NCBI GenBank assembly: GCA_052387115.1
Contig: JBQTJM010000390.1
Span: 1 to 28,797, forward strand
DNA length: 28,797 bases
Source of the DNA: JACCXJ01 sp052387115
GTDB lineage: Bacteria; Pseudomonadota; Gammaproteobacteria; JACCXJ01
Reading direction: 5' to 3'
In this document: one piece after another, positions 16,716 through 23,815 of the stretch
Position numbering within the stretch: the stretch's first letter is position 1
How the letters are laid out: the number at the start of each line of letters is the position of its first letter
Translations under genes and position numbers: made by a program
The notes under the pieces: generated by a model
The model's database searches: none
Told to the model about the DNA's origin: nothing
The model's input: only the letters and a program-made list of their open reading frames with translations

Positions 16716-17009
16716 CTACATTTTGGTGGGGCTGATCGTTCCCGCCCGATAAAGGATGATGCTGCTCTCAGCGGTAAAGAGCCGATTGGGGCGAATATGG
16801 CTGGGCTGCCGCAAGCCACCGCTGGTACAGTCACGATCCGCGAGGGGTACGGCATAGTTATCAGCAACGGCTTGGCTGGTGATTTGGCAGAGGATGACAT
16901 CATCGCCGGACAGCGTGGCTACTACGAAGGCCGGACGCTTTTTCGTGGCACTCAAGTCCGAAAACGGAAACGGTGCAACGACCACATCCCCCTTTACAAA
17001 TGCGCCCAT
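16716..17009 (-). pseudogene. PemK/MazF-type toxin, truncated by a nonsense codon
   Basis: The 97-residue product starts MGAFVKGDVVVAPFPFSD, then ATKKRPAFVVA and CQITSQ, the signature of PemK/MazF endoribonuclease toxins (SH3-like barrel). It ends at TAG 16716-16718. Past this stop the same frame goes on for 12 codons, EVLAKLVQILTT, to TAA at 16677-16679. That peptide is the expected C-terminal helix of the family, so the stop is probably a CAG-to-TAG mutation. The protein has lost its last 13 residues and may be inactive. The ATG at 17009 overlaps the antitoxin by 16 bases, the usual layout of such pairs. Confidence 0.78.
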
Positions 17010-17218
17010 GCCGCATCCTCTTCGGGGCGATCCCAATCGCGGCGGAGCACGGCTTCCGAAGCCAACATCGTCGCACGCGCATCGGTATCGGCATCGGTGA
17101 GTAGGTCGGCGATATCGCGCTCCAACAGGTACGAGACGAAATCGTAAACGACGATGAGTTTTTCCGGCGGCAAATGCCGCAGGCGCTCATCGATCTCGGC
17201 TATTGTGATAGATGGCAT
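16994..17218 (-). CDS. Antitoxin of the PemK/MazF-type pair
   Basis: The 74-residue product starts MPSITIAEIDERLRHLPPEK and continues LIVVYDFVSYLLERDIADLL, a pattern shared by the small antitoxins (DUF2281/Phd-like helical proteins) placed before PemK-type toxins. The C-terminus LRRDWDRPEEDAAWAHL is the usual toxin-binding tail. A strong Shine-Dalgarno sequence (AGAGGAGG on the minus strand) precedes the ATG by about 8 bases. The ORF is intact even though its toxin is truncated. Such antitoxins often repress their own operon, but no clear operator is seen. Confidence 0.78.
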   Translation of the reverse strand: MPSITIAEIDERLRHLPPEKLIVVYDFVSYLLERDIADLLTDADTDARATMLASEAVLRRDWDRPEEDAAWAHL

Positions 17219-17332
17219 CAGCGCTCCTCCTCTGCATTGGGCGTTACGAGCTGGCGTATAGCATCACAGGGCATGATACCACATCCTGGATGGTACGAAG
17301 CGGGTTCCAAAATAAGGAGGGTATGCTGGGCT

Positions 17333-17527
17333 GCCGTCAAACACCGGCGATAACGTGCCGGACAGGAACTCGAGCTTCTCGCGCGCAGGGCCTTCGCCGA
17401 GTACCTGGCTGATGGCGATGCCGCAAAGGAACGCGCCGGCGATGTCCTCGATATGGATGAGCTTCGCCCCAATGGCGCAGACCGTGACCATGAGCACCTG
17501 GTCAGGGTCTTCATCTTGCGTCCGCTC
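17333..17527 (-). pseudogene. Fragment of a CPA-family cation:proton antiporter
   Basis: On the minus strand these bases encode QVLMVTVCAIGAKLIHIEDI, then AGAFLCGIAISQVLGEGPAR and EKLEFLSGTLSPVFDG. This matches the conserved membrane core of Na+/H+ and K+/H+ antiporters of the CPA type (compare GAFLAGLALNRVLGEGPA...LEF). Only about 65 residues remain, with unrelated sequence on both sides and no start codon. It is a leftover of gene loss between the two toxin-antitoxin loci. Confidence 0.65.
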
Positions 17528-17535
17528 CGACTTCA

Positions 17536-17564
17536 TTGACATATTAATGCCCACGACGTATTCT
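17536..17564 (+). promoter_or_regulatory. Promoter of vapB, probably leaderless
   Basis: TTGACA (17536-17541), a 17-base spacer and TATTCT (17559-17564) form a sigma70-type promoter. The start point would fall at or next to the ATG at 17572, giving a leaderless message; no Shine-Dalgarno sequence is present. TTGACATAT occurs twice (17536-17544 and 17565-17573), which may form an autoregulatory operator. Confidence 0.5.
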
Positions 17565-17571
17565 TTGACAT

Positions 17572-17811
17572 ATGAAAACGACGATCCGACTTTCAGACGA
17601 TCTACTGCACAGGGCCAAGAAGAAGGCCGCCGAGCAAGGCCGAACTCTAACCTCGCTGGTCGAAGAGGGCCTAACGACCGTGCTGGCCGAATCCAAGGCG
17701 GCGAGGCGAACACGGGTGCAATTGCCAATCTCCAAAAGGTCGGGCGGTACGCTGCCGGGCGTCGACCTGAACCGATCGAGCGATCTGCAGGACCGGATGG
17801 AGGAGCCGTGA
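17572..17811 (+). CDS. vapB: VapB-like ribbon-helix-helix antitoxin
   Basis: The 79-residue product has an N-terminal ribbon-helix-helix-type domain (MKTTIRLSDDLLHRAKKKAA, then LTSLVEEGLTTVL). A C-terminal tail, PISKRSGGTLPGVDLNRSS, is of the kind that wraps the VapC active site. In intact pairs it represses its own operon together with VapC. Its stop overlaps the GTG start of vapC by two bases, the standard arrangement. The antitoxin is complete, but its toxin partner is not. The subtype is inferred from the partner. Confidence 0.8.
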   Translation: MKTTIRLSDDLLHRAKKKAAEQGRTLTSLVEEGLTTVLAESKAARRTRVQLPISKRSGGTLPGVDLNRSSDLQDRMEEP

Positions 17812-17969
17812 TCCTGCCTGACGTCAACGTCCTCATTCATGCTTTCCGATCCGACTCTAGCGACCACCATCTTTGTCGAAAATGGCTGGAGGGAGCCGTC
17901 AACGGCGACTCGCGTTACGGCAATATGTCGCGGCACCCCGATCGGGCGGGTGTGTTGACCGAGGCGTAG
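17808..17969 (+). pseudogene. vapC: Truncated VapC (PIN-domain) toxin
   Basis: From GTG 17808 the frame encodes MILPDVNVLIHAFRSDSSDH, then WLEGAVNGDSRYG, the exact start of a VapC PIN-domain ribonuclease with the first catalytic Asp (D5). After about 38 residues the family similarity stops and an unrelated tail of about 15 residues runs to TAG 17967-17969. Normal VapC proteins have about 130-145 residues and three to four acidic active-site residues, so this product cannot be an active nuclease. The break is near 17922, just before the histidine-kinase gene end, pointing to a deletion that fused the two loci. Confidence 0.75.
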
Positions 17970-18006
17970 CGAAGCGCAGGGAGGGCGGATCTCTGTACTG
18001 AGCGCG

Positions 18007-19410
18007 TCATCCCACGGCGCCGGCCGCCTCCTCGAAGGCCAGGACGACGGAGAGGCCCGGAGCGTTGTCGCCGAGGGTGAGGCTGGCGCCGTGGAGCTTG
18101 GCCACCGCCGCGACCAGGCTCAGGCCGAGACCGCTGCCGGGCGTGGTGCGGCTCGCTTCCAGGCGCACGAAGCGCTCCAGCACCCGGGCCCGATCCCCCT
18201 CGGGTATACCGGGTCCGTCGTCCCACACTTCCAGGCGAGTCTCACTGTCGTGCCGCCACACCCGCAGGCCGATCCGCCCGCCTTCCGGGGTGTACTTGAT
18301 GGCGTTGTCGATGAGGTTCGCAAGCCCCTGGGAGAGCAACTGGCGATTGCCCCGGATCCAGTGGCTGCCTCTCTTAGACATCTGGGCGATGTCGTCTTGG
18401 ACCCGGAGCGCCTTGTCCTCGGCGAACGGCTGGTAGAGGTCCAGCACATCGCGTGCGACGGCGGCGAGATCGATCGGTTCCATCTCCATCCCGATGGTCC
18501 CGGATTCGGCCTGGGCGATATGCAGCAGGGCATCGACCGTACGGTGCAGCCGCTCGCTCTCGGCGAGCGCCGTGTCGAGTGCCTGGCGGTAGGTCACGGC
18601 GTCGGTGGGGCCCGCGAGCGCCAGCTCGATATGCCCGCGGATGCGCGTCAAGGGACCCCGCAGATCGTGCGCCACGCTATCGATCACGGTGCGCATGCCC
18701 GAGGTCAGGCGCTCGATCTGGTCCAGCATTCGGTTGACGTTCTGGGCGACGCGGTCGAACTCATCGCCGATCCCCTGGACCGGCAGGCGCGTGCCGAGGT
18801 CGCCTTGGATGATGGTGTTCGCGGTGCGGGCCAGTGCATCGACCCGGCGGAGCATCCGCTGGCTGATGATGACCCCGCCGATCAAGCTCAGGACCCCGAC
18901 GATCACGACGGACAAGAGCAGGCTCTGCGTGATCAATTCCTGGAACACCAGCCGATCCTGGATGTCCCTGCCGACCAAGAGGCGATAGTGATTGGGGAGC
19001 CGGGCGATGCGGGCCGTGGCCTGGTGGTGGAGGTACCCGGAGGCCCCGGGCATCTGGATCGCGAGCCGGATCCAACCCTCTTCGACGCCGCTGTCGTCCG
19101 GCCAGAAGGCCAGGTTGCCGGCCAGCGGCTGGCTGTGCGTATCGACCAGGAGGTAGAGCGCCCCCGCCACGGCCCTATCGCCCGAGCGTTCCTCGACGAT
19201 CCGGCGCAGGCCCTGGATCCCGGCGTGCCGATAGGTCTGGACCAGGACCCGGTAGTCGACATCGATGCGCCCGCGGGTCTCGCGGTCCATCATGCCGACG
19301 GTCGAGTACCGGATGAATCCCAGCAGGATGGCCGTCGAGGCCGAGAACAAGGCCATGTACAGGGCCGACAGCCGGAAGGTCGAGCTCCGCAGTACCCTAG
19401 GGGTTTTCAC
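18007..19410 (-). CDS. Two-component sensor histidine kinase
   Basis: The 467-residue product has two membrane segments (about 14-34 and 162-183) framing a periplasmic sensor region of about 125 residues. A HAMP linker follows (about 184-236), and then the phosphoacceptor box SVAHDLRGPLTRIRGH with H248. The ATPase domain has NLIDNAIKYTPEGG (N box), DDGPGIPEGD (G1) and GSGLGLSL (G2). All catalytic boxes are complete. It overlaps the response-regulator gene by 14 bases and is translated after it. The sensor region has no recognisable ligand motif, so the signal is unknown. The class resembles orthodox OmpR-paired kinases. Confidence 0.93.
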   Translation of the reverse strand: MKTPRVLRSSTFRLSALYMALFSASTAILLGFIRYSTVGMMDRETRGRIDVDYRVLVQTYRHAGIQGLRRIVEERSGDRAVAGALYLLVDTHSQPLAGNLAFWPDDSGVEEGWIRLAIQMPGASGYLHHQATARIARLPNHYRLLVGRDIQDRLVFQELITQSLLLSVVIVGVLSLIGGVIISQRMLRRVDALARTANTIIQGDLGTRLPVQGIGDEFDRVAQNVNRMLDQIERLTSGMRTVIDSVAHDLRGPLTRIRGHIELALAGPTDAVTYRQALDTALAESERLHRTVDALLHIAQAESGTIGMEMEPIDLAAVARDVLDLYQPFAEDKALRVQDDIAQMSKRGSHWIRGNRQLLSQGLANLIDNAIKYTPEGGRIGLRVWRHDSETRLEVWDDGPGIPEGDRARVLERFVRLEASRTTPGSGLGLSLVAAVAKLHGASLTLGDNAPGLSVVLAFEEAAGAVG

Positions 19411-20074
19411 GCAGGGTGTAGCCCGCGCCGCGCACGGTATGCAGGAGGGGCCGGTCGGACCCCTTGTCGATCTTCTGCCGCAGGCGGCTCATGTGTACGT
19501 CGATGACGTTGGTCTGGGGATCGAAGTGATAGTCCCAGACGGCCTCGAGCAGCATGGTGCGGGTCACTACCTGACCGGCGTGCCGCATGAGGTACTCGAG
19601 GAGCCGGAACTCACGCGGCTGTAATTCGATGCGCCGGCCATCACGCGCCACCGTGCGGCCCACGAGATCCATGTGGAGCCCCGCCACCTCCAAGGTGGTG
19701 ACGGCGGCCTGGGCCTGACCACGCCGTAACAGGGCCTCGATGCGGGCCATGAGCTCCGCGAACGAGTAGGGCTTGGTGAGGTAATCGTCGCCGCCGGCGC
19801 GCAGCCCGCGCACCCGGTCATCGACCTGGGCGAGGGCGCTCAGGATGAGGATGGGCGTCTTGTGGCCCTGGGCGCGCAGCGCCTGGATGATCGCGAGACC
19901 GTCGAGTCCGGGCAGCATGCGGTCGACGATGACGAGATCGAATGGCTCGCTCAAGGCGAGATAGAGTCCGTCTCGGCCGTCGGACGCGTGCTCGACATTG
20001 AAGCCGGCCTCATCAAGCCCCTTGACCAGGTAGGCCGCAGCCTGCTTATCGTCTTCGATCAGGAGGATACGCAT
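19397..20074 (-). CDS. OmpR/PhoB-family response regulator
   Basis: The 225-residue product has a receiver domain with acidic residues E7-D8-D9, phosphoacceptor D51 (LVIVDRMLPGLDG) and K101 (YLTKPYSF). A winged-helix DNA-binding domain follows, with LQPREFRLLEYLMRHAGQVV and the recognition part NVIDVHMSRLRQKID. The length is standard. It is the first gene of the pair with the sensor kinase. Its leader points toward rpe, and the first 11 bases of the gene recur at 24941-24951 as the edge of a duplicated block. The regulated genes are unknown; the sequence resembles the CusR/CopR/QseB group, but that is not enough to name it. Confidence 0.94.
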   Translation of the reverse strand: MRILLIEDDKQAAAYLVKGLDEAGFNVEHASDGRDGLYLALSEPFDLVIVDRMLPGLDGLAIIQALRAQGHKTPILILSALAQVDDRVRGLRAGGDDYLTKPYSFAELMARIEALLRRGQAQAAVTTLEVAGLHMDLVGRTVARDGRRIELQPREFRLLEYLMRHAGQVVTRTMLLEAVWDYHFDPQTNVIDVHMSRLRQKIDKGSDRPLLHTVRGAGYTLRENP

Positions 20075-20169
20075 GAAGGACGAGGATTAACAAATCGTAA
20101 TGTCCCGTCCATGCTACGGAAAGGCCCGTCCCTGTCTAATACGCCTATTGTTTTAGCCTGAACTTCCGC

Positions 20170-20198
20170 GGGGAGGCATCGAGCCTCCCCTTTTTTTT
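20170..20198 (+). terminator. Rho-independent terminator in the leader of rpe
   Basis: A perfect 8-base stem GGGGAGGC / GCCTCCCC (20170-20177 and 20183-20190) with a 5-base loop is followed by eight T (20191-20198). It is read in the same direction as rpe but lies 145 bases before its ATG, with no known gene upstream on this strand. It therefore ends either a short non-coding RNA or an attenuated leader, or acts only to insulate the operon. Confidence 0.8.
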
Positions 20199-20281
20199 CT
20201 CTGCCTCCGGCCGAAGGGCGCTGCCCGTTCCCCACCACCGTCCCCGAGAGGCCCCGGGTGAGAGGCGGTATGTCTCACCGG

Positions 20282-20316
20282 CTGCAAAGCCTGGGCGGAT
20301 CCGGTAAAGTGCCGGC
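20282..20316 (+). promoter_or_regulatory. Possible rpe promoter downstream of the terminator
   Basis: CTGCAA, 17 bases, then TAAAGT (TACAGT in the duplicated copy) gives a weak sigma70-like pair just after the terminator and about 30 bases before the rpe ATG. Matches to consensus are 3/6 and 4/6. It is listed because the spacing is correct and both copies keep it. Confidence 0.3.
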
Positions 20317-20343
20317 TCGTTCCCAAACGCCGCATCGTGACCC

Positions 20344-21021
20344 ATGTCTCGCCGCTATACGATCGCCGCCTCCATCCTCGCGGCCGATCTGGCCCGCCTC
20401 GGTGAGGAGGTGGGAGAGGTGCTGCGCGCGGGCGTCGACTGGGTACACTTCGATGTCATGGACAACCACTATGTCCCGAACCTCACCTTCGGTCCCGCCG
20501 TGTGCCGGGCGCTACGGCGCCACGGGGTCGATGCCCCTATCGATGTCCATCTGATGGTCAAGCCGGTCGATCGGATCGTCCCCGAGTTCGCGGCGGCCGG
20601 GGCCGACTATATCACCTTTCACCCGGAGGCCAGCGAGCACGTGGACCGCACCCTACAGCTCATTCGGGAGCACGGCTGCAGGGCCGGGCTCTCGCTCAAT
20701 CCGGCCACGCCGCTCGCCCACCTCGGCTATGTGTGGGAGCGGCTCGATATGGTCCTCCTCATGTCCGTCAACCCTGGTTTCGGCGGCCAGCCCTTCATCG
20801 AAACGACCTATGCCAAGCTCGAAGAGACCCGCAGGCTCATCGAGGCGAGCGGCCGGGACATCCGGTTGCAGGTCGATGGGGGAGTGTGTCTGGACAACAT
20901 CCGGCGCATCGCCGCAGCGGGGGCCGACACCTTCGTGACCGGCACCGCCGTCTTCGATAGCCCGGATTACGCCGCCACCGTGTCCGCCATGCGGGCGGAG
21001 CTGGCCCTGGCATCGTCTTGA
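20344..21021 (+). CDS. rpe: Ribulose-phosphate 3-epimerase
   Basis: Rpe interconverts ribulose-5-phosphate and xylulose-5-phosphate in the pentose-phosphate pathway (and the Calvin cycle, if present). The 225-residue TIM-barrel protein has the motifs IAASILAADLARLG, WVHFDVMDNHYVPNLTFGP (metal site His35, Asp37), LMSVNPGFGGQPFI (phosphate and substrate loop) and LQVDGGV (second Asp). Length is normal. The ATG at 20344 gives the common MSRRYTIAAS start. No clear Shine-Dalgarno sequence is seen. It is first in an rpe-gph-trpE operon; the gph start follows by 3 bases. Confidence 0.97.
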   Translation: MSRRYTIAASILAADLARLGEEVGEVLRAGVDWVHFDVMDNHYVPNLTFGPAVCRALRRHGVDAPIDVHLMVKPVDRIVPEFAAAGADYITFHPEASEHVDRTLQLIREHGCRAGLSLNPATPLAHLGYVWERLDMVLLMSVNPGFGGQPFIETTYAKLEETRRLIEASGRDIRLQVDGGVCLDNIRRIAAAGADTFVTGTAVFDSPDYAATVSAMRAELALASS

Positions 21022-21024
21022 GTC

Positions 21025-21693
21025 TTGAGCTTCCCGCGCCCCAAGCTCGTGTTGTTCGACCTCGACGGCACGCTCGTCGACAGCGCGCCGGACCTAGCTA
21101 TCAGCATCGATGCGATGCTGTCTTCGCTCGGCCGGCCCGCCTGCGGCGAGTCCCGGGTCCGGACCTGGATCGGCAGCGGTGCCGAACGCCTGGTCAAGCG
21201 CGCACTCACCGGCGATCTGGAGCGGGAGCCCGACGGCGATCTGTTTCGCTCCGCCTTTGGGCGCTTCTCGGAGATCTATCAGGAAAACACCTGCCGCCGG
21301 AGCCGCCTCTACCCCGGGGTGTGCGAAGGGCTCGATTATCTCTTGGCGAGCGGCAGGCAGATCGGTTGCGTGACCAATAAACGTGGGCGTTTCACCGAGC
21401 CTTTGCTGGCCGCCCTCGGGCTCTTGCGAGACTTTGCCATCGTGGTGTCGGGTGACACCCTCTGCACGCGCAAACCGGACCCTGCCCCGTTCCTGCACGC
21501 CGTCGAGGCCCTGGGGATCGTCCCAGGGGAGACCCTCATGGTCGGCGACTCCGTCAACGACGTTCGCTCGGCACGCGCGGCTTGTGTCCCGGTCATCTGC
21601 GTGCGCTACGGCTATAACAACGGCGAGGACATCGTAGAGGCGCGGCCGGACGCCATCATCGATTCGCTCGCCGAGCTGTCCCATTTTATCTGA
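21025..21693 (+). CDS. gph: Phosphoglycolate phosphatase (HAD family)
   Basis: Gph removes phosphate from 2-phosphoglycolate, produced by DNA repair or by Rubisco oxygenation. The 222-residue product has HAD motif I FDLDGTLVDSAPDL (D12, D14), motif II/III parts CVTNKRGRF and ARANPDPAPFLHA-like CTRKPDPAPFLHA, and motif IV MVGDSVNDVRSARAA. Length is normal. The start is probably TTG at 21025, three bases after the rpe stop. A GTG at 21049 would cut off part of the motif I strand. The coupling of rpe, gph and trpE is conserved in many gammaproteobacteria. Confidence 0.93.
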   Translation: MSFPRPKLVLFDLDGTLVDSAPDLAISIDAMLSSLGRPACGESRVRTWIGSGAERLVKRALTGDLEREPDGDLFRSAFGRFSEIYQENTCRRSRLYPGVCEGLDYLLASGRQIGCVTNKRGRFTEPLLAALGLLRDFAIVVSGDTLCTRKPDPAPFLHAVEALGIVPGETLMVGDSVNDVRSARAACVPVICVRYGYNNGEDIVEARPDAIIDSLAELSHFI

Positions 21694-21713
21694 TCAGATT
21701 TCATCTGATCATC
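21688..21713 (+). promoter_or_regulatory. Palindrome and direct repeat before trpE
   Basis: A perfect 12-base palindrome ATCTGATCAGAT (21688-21699) is followed by a second ATCTGATCA (21703-21711), spaced 15 bases. It overlaps the gph stop and ends about 8 bases before the trpE ATG. It could be an operator or a weak mRNA structure affecting trpE translation. It does not match the TrpR box that I know. Confidence 0.35.
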
Positions 21714-21720
21714 TGCGCCG

Positions 21721-23214
21721 ATGCCGACCCCGACCCTGCGCCCGGCGGAGCTCACGGATCTTGCGCGCCGGGGCTATAACCGCGTCCCGGTCATGCGCGA
21801 GATCCTCGCCGATCTCGACACGCCGCTCAGCGCCTATCTCAAGCTCGCCGCCGGGCCGTATTCCTATCTCTTCGAGTCCGTCCAGGGCGGCGAGCAGTGG
21901 GGCCGCTATTCCATCCTCGGGCTCCCCGCCGGCACCGTCGTCAAGGTGTGCGGCGAGAGCGTTTTCGTGGAGCGGCAGGGCGAGGTCGTCGAGCGCGCCG
22001 ACACCTCCGATCCGCTCGCCTGGATCGACGCCTTCCGCCAGCGCTTCCGCGTGCCCGTGAGCACCGATCTCCCGCGCTTCTCCGGTGGGCTCGTGGGCTA
22101 TTTCGGCTATGACACGGTGCGCTACGTCGAGACCAGATTGCGCGGCGCGGCCAAGCCCGATCCGCTCGGCTGCCCGGACATCCTGTTGATGGTCTCCGAC
22201 GAGGTCCTGGTGTTCGACAACCTGAGCGGCCGGCTGTATTGCATCGTACACGTGGACCCGGCGGATCCCGGCGCCCTGGAGCAAGCCGAGGTGCGGCTGG
22301 CGGCGCTCGTCGAGCGATTGGACCGCGACCGCCGGCCGGCCCCGCCGCCCCATTCACCGAGGACGGTCGGGGAGGGCGACTTCGAGCCGAGCTTCGCGCG
22401 CGAGGACTTCGAGGCGGCCGTGTCCCGGATCAAGCACTACATCCGCGAAGGCGACGTCATGCAGGTGGTGCTCTCGCAGCGCCTGTCCGTCGGCTTCGCG
22501 GCGGCCCCGGTCAATCTTTACCGGGCGCTGCGCTGCCTGAATCCGTCTCCCTATCTCTATTACCTGAACCTCCATGACTTTCATATCGTCGGCTCCTCGC
22601 CGGAGATCCTGGTGCGGGTCGAGGACGGGCTGGTCACGGTGCGGCCCATCGCCGGCACCCGGCGGCGCGGCAAAGACCCCGCCGAGGACCGCGCCTTGGA
22701 ACACGAGCTCCTGAACGACCCCAAGGAGCTTGCGGAGCACCTCATGCTCATCGACCTCGGGCGCAACGACATCGGCCGGGTGGCCGAGACCGGCAGCGTG
22801 CAGGTGACCGATCGGATGCTCACCGAGCGTTACTCCCACGTGATGCACATCGTCTCCAACGTCACCGGCCGGTTGCGGGCCGGCATAGGACCGCTGGATG
22901 TGCTGCGCGCGACCTTCCCCGCCGGCACCGTGAGTGGCGCGCCGAAGATCCGCGCCATGGAGATCATCGACGAGCTGGAGCCCGTCAAGCGCGGCGTCTA
23001 TGCGGGCGCCGTGGGTTATCTCTCCTGGGCCGGCAATATGGACACCGCCATCGCCATCCGCACCGCGCTCATCCAGGACGGCAAACTGCACATCCAGGCC
23101 GGCGCCGGCATCGTCGCCGACTCGCTACCGAGGCTCGAATGGAAGGAGACCCTGAACAAGGGCCGCGCCATTTTCCAGGCGGTGGCGATGGCGGAGCGGG
23201 GGTTGAAGGGATGA
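21721..23214 (+). CDS. trpE: Anthranilate synthase component I
   Basis: TrpE makes anthranilate from chorismate, using ammonia from TrpG, as the first committed step of tryptophan synthesis. The 497-residue product has the N-terminal regulatory region with YSYLFESV (about 47-54), a feedback-site motif. The chorismate-binding domain has IVGSSPEILVRV, RPIAGTRRRG, HLMLIDLGRNDIGRVAETG, FPAGTVSGAPKIRAMEII and AGAGIVADS. All core motifs are present and the length is normal. No trpG, the usual next gene, follows within the window. A 26-base piece of this gene (21923-21948) recurs at 25275-25300. Confidence 0.96.
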   Translation: MPTPTLRPAELTDLARRGYNRVPVMREILADLDTPLSAYLKLAAGPYSYLFESVQGGEQWGRYSILGLPAGTVVKVCGESVFVERQGEVVERADTSDPLAWIDAFRQRFRVPVSTDLPRFSGGLVGYFGYDTVRYVETRLRGAAKPDPLGCPDILLMVSDEVLVFDNLSGRLYCIVHVDPADPGALEQAEVRLAALVERLDRDRRPAPPPHSPRTVGEGDFEPSFAREDFEAAVSRIKHYIREGDVMQVVLSQRLSVGFAAAPVNLYRALRCLNPSPYLYYLNLHDFHIVGSSPEILVRVEDGLVTVRPIAGTRRRGKDPAEDRALEHELLNDPKELAEHLMLIDLGRNDIGRVAETGSVQVTDRMLTERYSHVMHIVSNVTGRLRAGIGPLDVLRATFPAGTVSGAPKIRAMEIIDELEPVKRGVYAGAVGYLSWAGNMDTAIAIRTALIQDGKLHIQAGAGIVADSLPRLEWKETLNKGRAIFQAVAMAERGLKG

Positions 23215-23815
23215 GGCGAATAGACCATCGGATGCAGACGGGAAAGACGAGAGGCCTTGACCAACATCCTGGCCTACCTCGGGCCGGCGCGGGTCCCCAT
23301 CGGCCAGGCATCTCGCCGTAGGGCAGGGCAGCCGTCAGTAACTCATAGGCGATCACACCCAGCAAGTACACGTCCGAGGCCGTCGTCCCCGGCTCGTTCT
23401 TACCTGCCTGTCTCTTCGCGCGCCTGTTCGCGAGGAAGATCCATCCACCGACCGACTCCGCGGTCGCCTGGGTCGATCGAGGCGAACGCGTCGGCTTCGT
23501 ATCGATCGGAGTCTGCGTGGGCTGGACCACCGGCCGAGGCGATGGGCAGTGGCTAGATAGGTGGGCTCGCCAAGCGGGGCGGCTTCTGTATCTCGTTAGA
23601 AGTGCCCGTTCAAGCGTCATTCGACCAACCTATTCTGTAGAAGTTACTCGAACGCGCCGGTAATTGCTACCGATACCTATTGTCGTTTCCTCGGTTAACA
23701 AGTTGATTTATATAGACATGTCCGATGGCACGAACCTTGGTCACGTACAGACGAACCGCGAGGGACGGTGTTTCCGCTCGCCGTAGTCCCAACGTCAACT
23801 CACCCGGAGGTAAAT
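23215..23815. other. Decayed intergenic stretch after trpE
   Basis: No intact gene lies in these 600 bases, where trpG would be expected. The only recognised coding trace is a protein-kinase fragment on the minus strand (23303-23401). Toward the right the composition becomes AT-richer (23640-23740), as in a promoter region for the gene at 23816, but no convincing -35/-10 pair could be picked. Confidence 0.6.
23303..23401 (-). pseudogene. Fragment of a eukaryotic-type Ser/Thr protein kinase
   Basis: The minus strand encodes EPGTTASDVYLLGVIAYELL followed by TAALPYGEMPG. This is the subdomain IX region of Hanks-type kinases (SDVYSLGVIAYEMLTGRLPYG). Flanking sequence does not continue the kinase fold, and the catalytic HRD and DFG parts are absent. 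The reading frame carrying it (23069-23620) is therefore a chance frame over a relic. Confidence 0.55.

Larger units (their letters stand above)
20064..20413 (+). repeat. Long direct repeat, copy 1: response-regulator start to rpe codon 23
   Basis: These roughly 350 bases cover the first codons of the response regulator, the whole intergenic region, a terminator hairpin and the beginning of rpe. A second copy of about 335 bases, roughly nine bases in ten identical by eye, lies at 24941-25276. Copy 1 carries intact genes at both ends and is presumably the original. Confidence 0.9.

Noticed and set aside
17218..17514. A 98-codon minus-strand frame over the antiporter relic
   Set aside because: It is serine-rich out-of-frame translation; the antiporter similarity lies in another frame.
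18091..19506. A 471-codon plus-strand frame opposite the histidine kinase
   Set aside because: It is antisense to a kinase with complete H, N and G boxes, and has no start signal or known domain.
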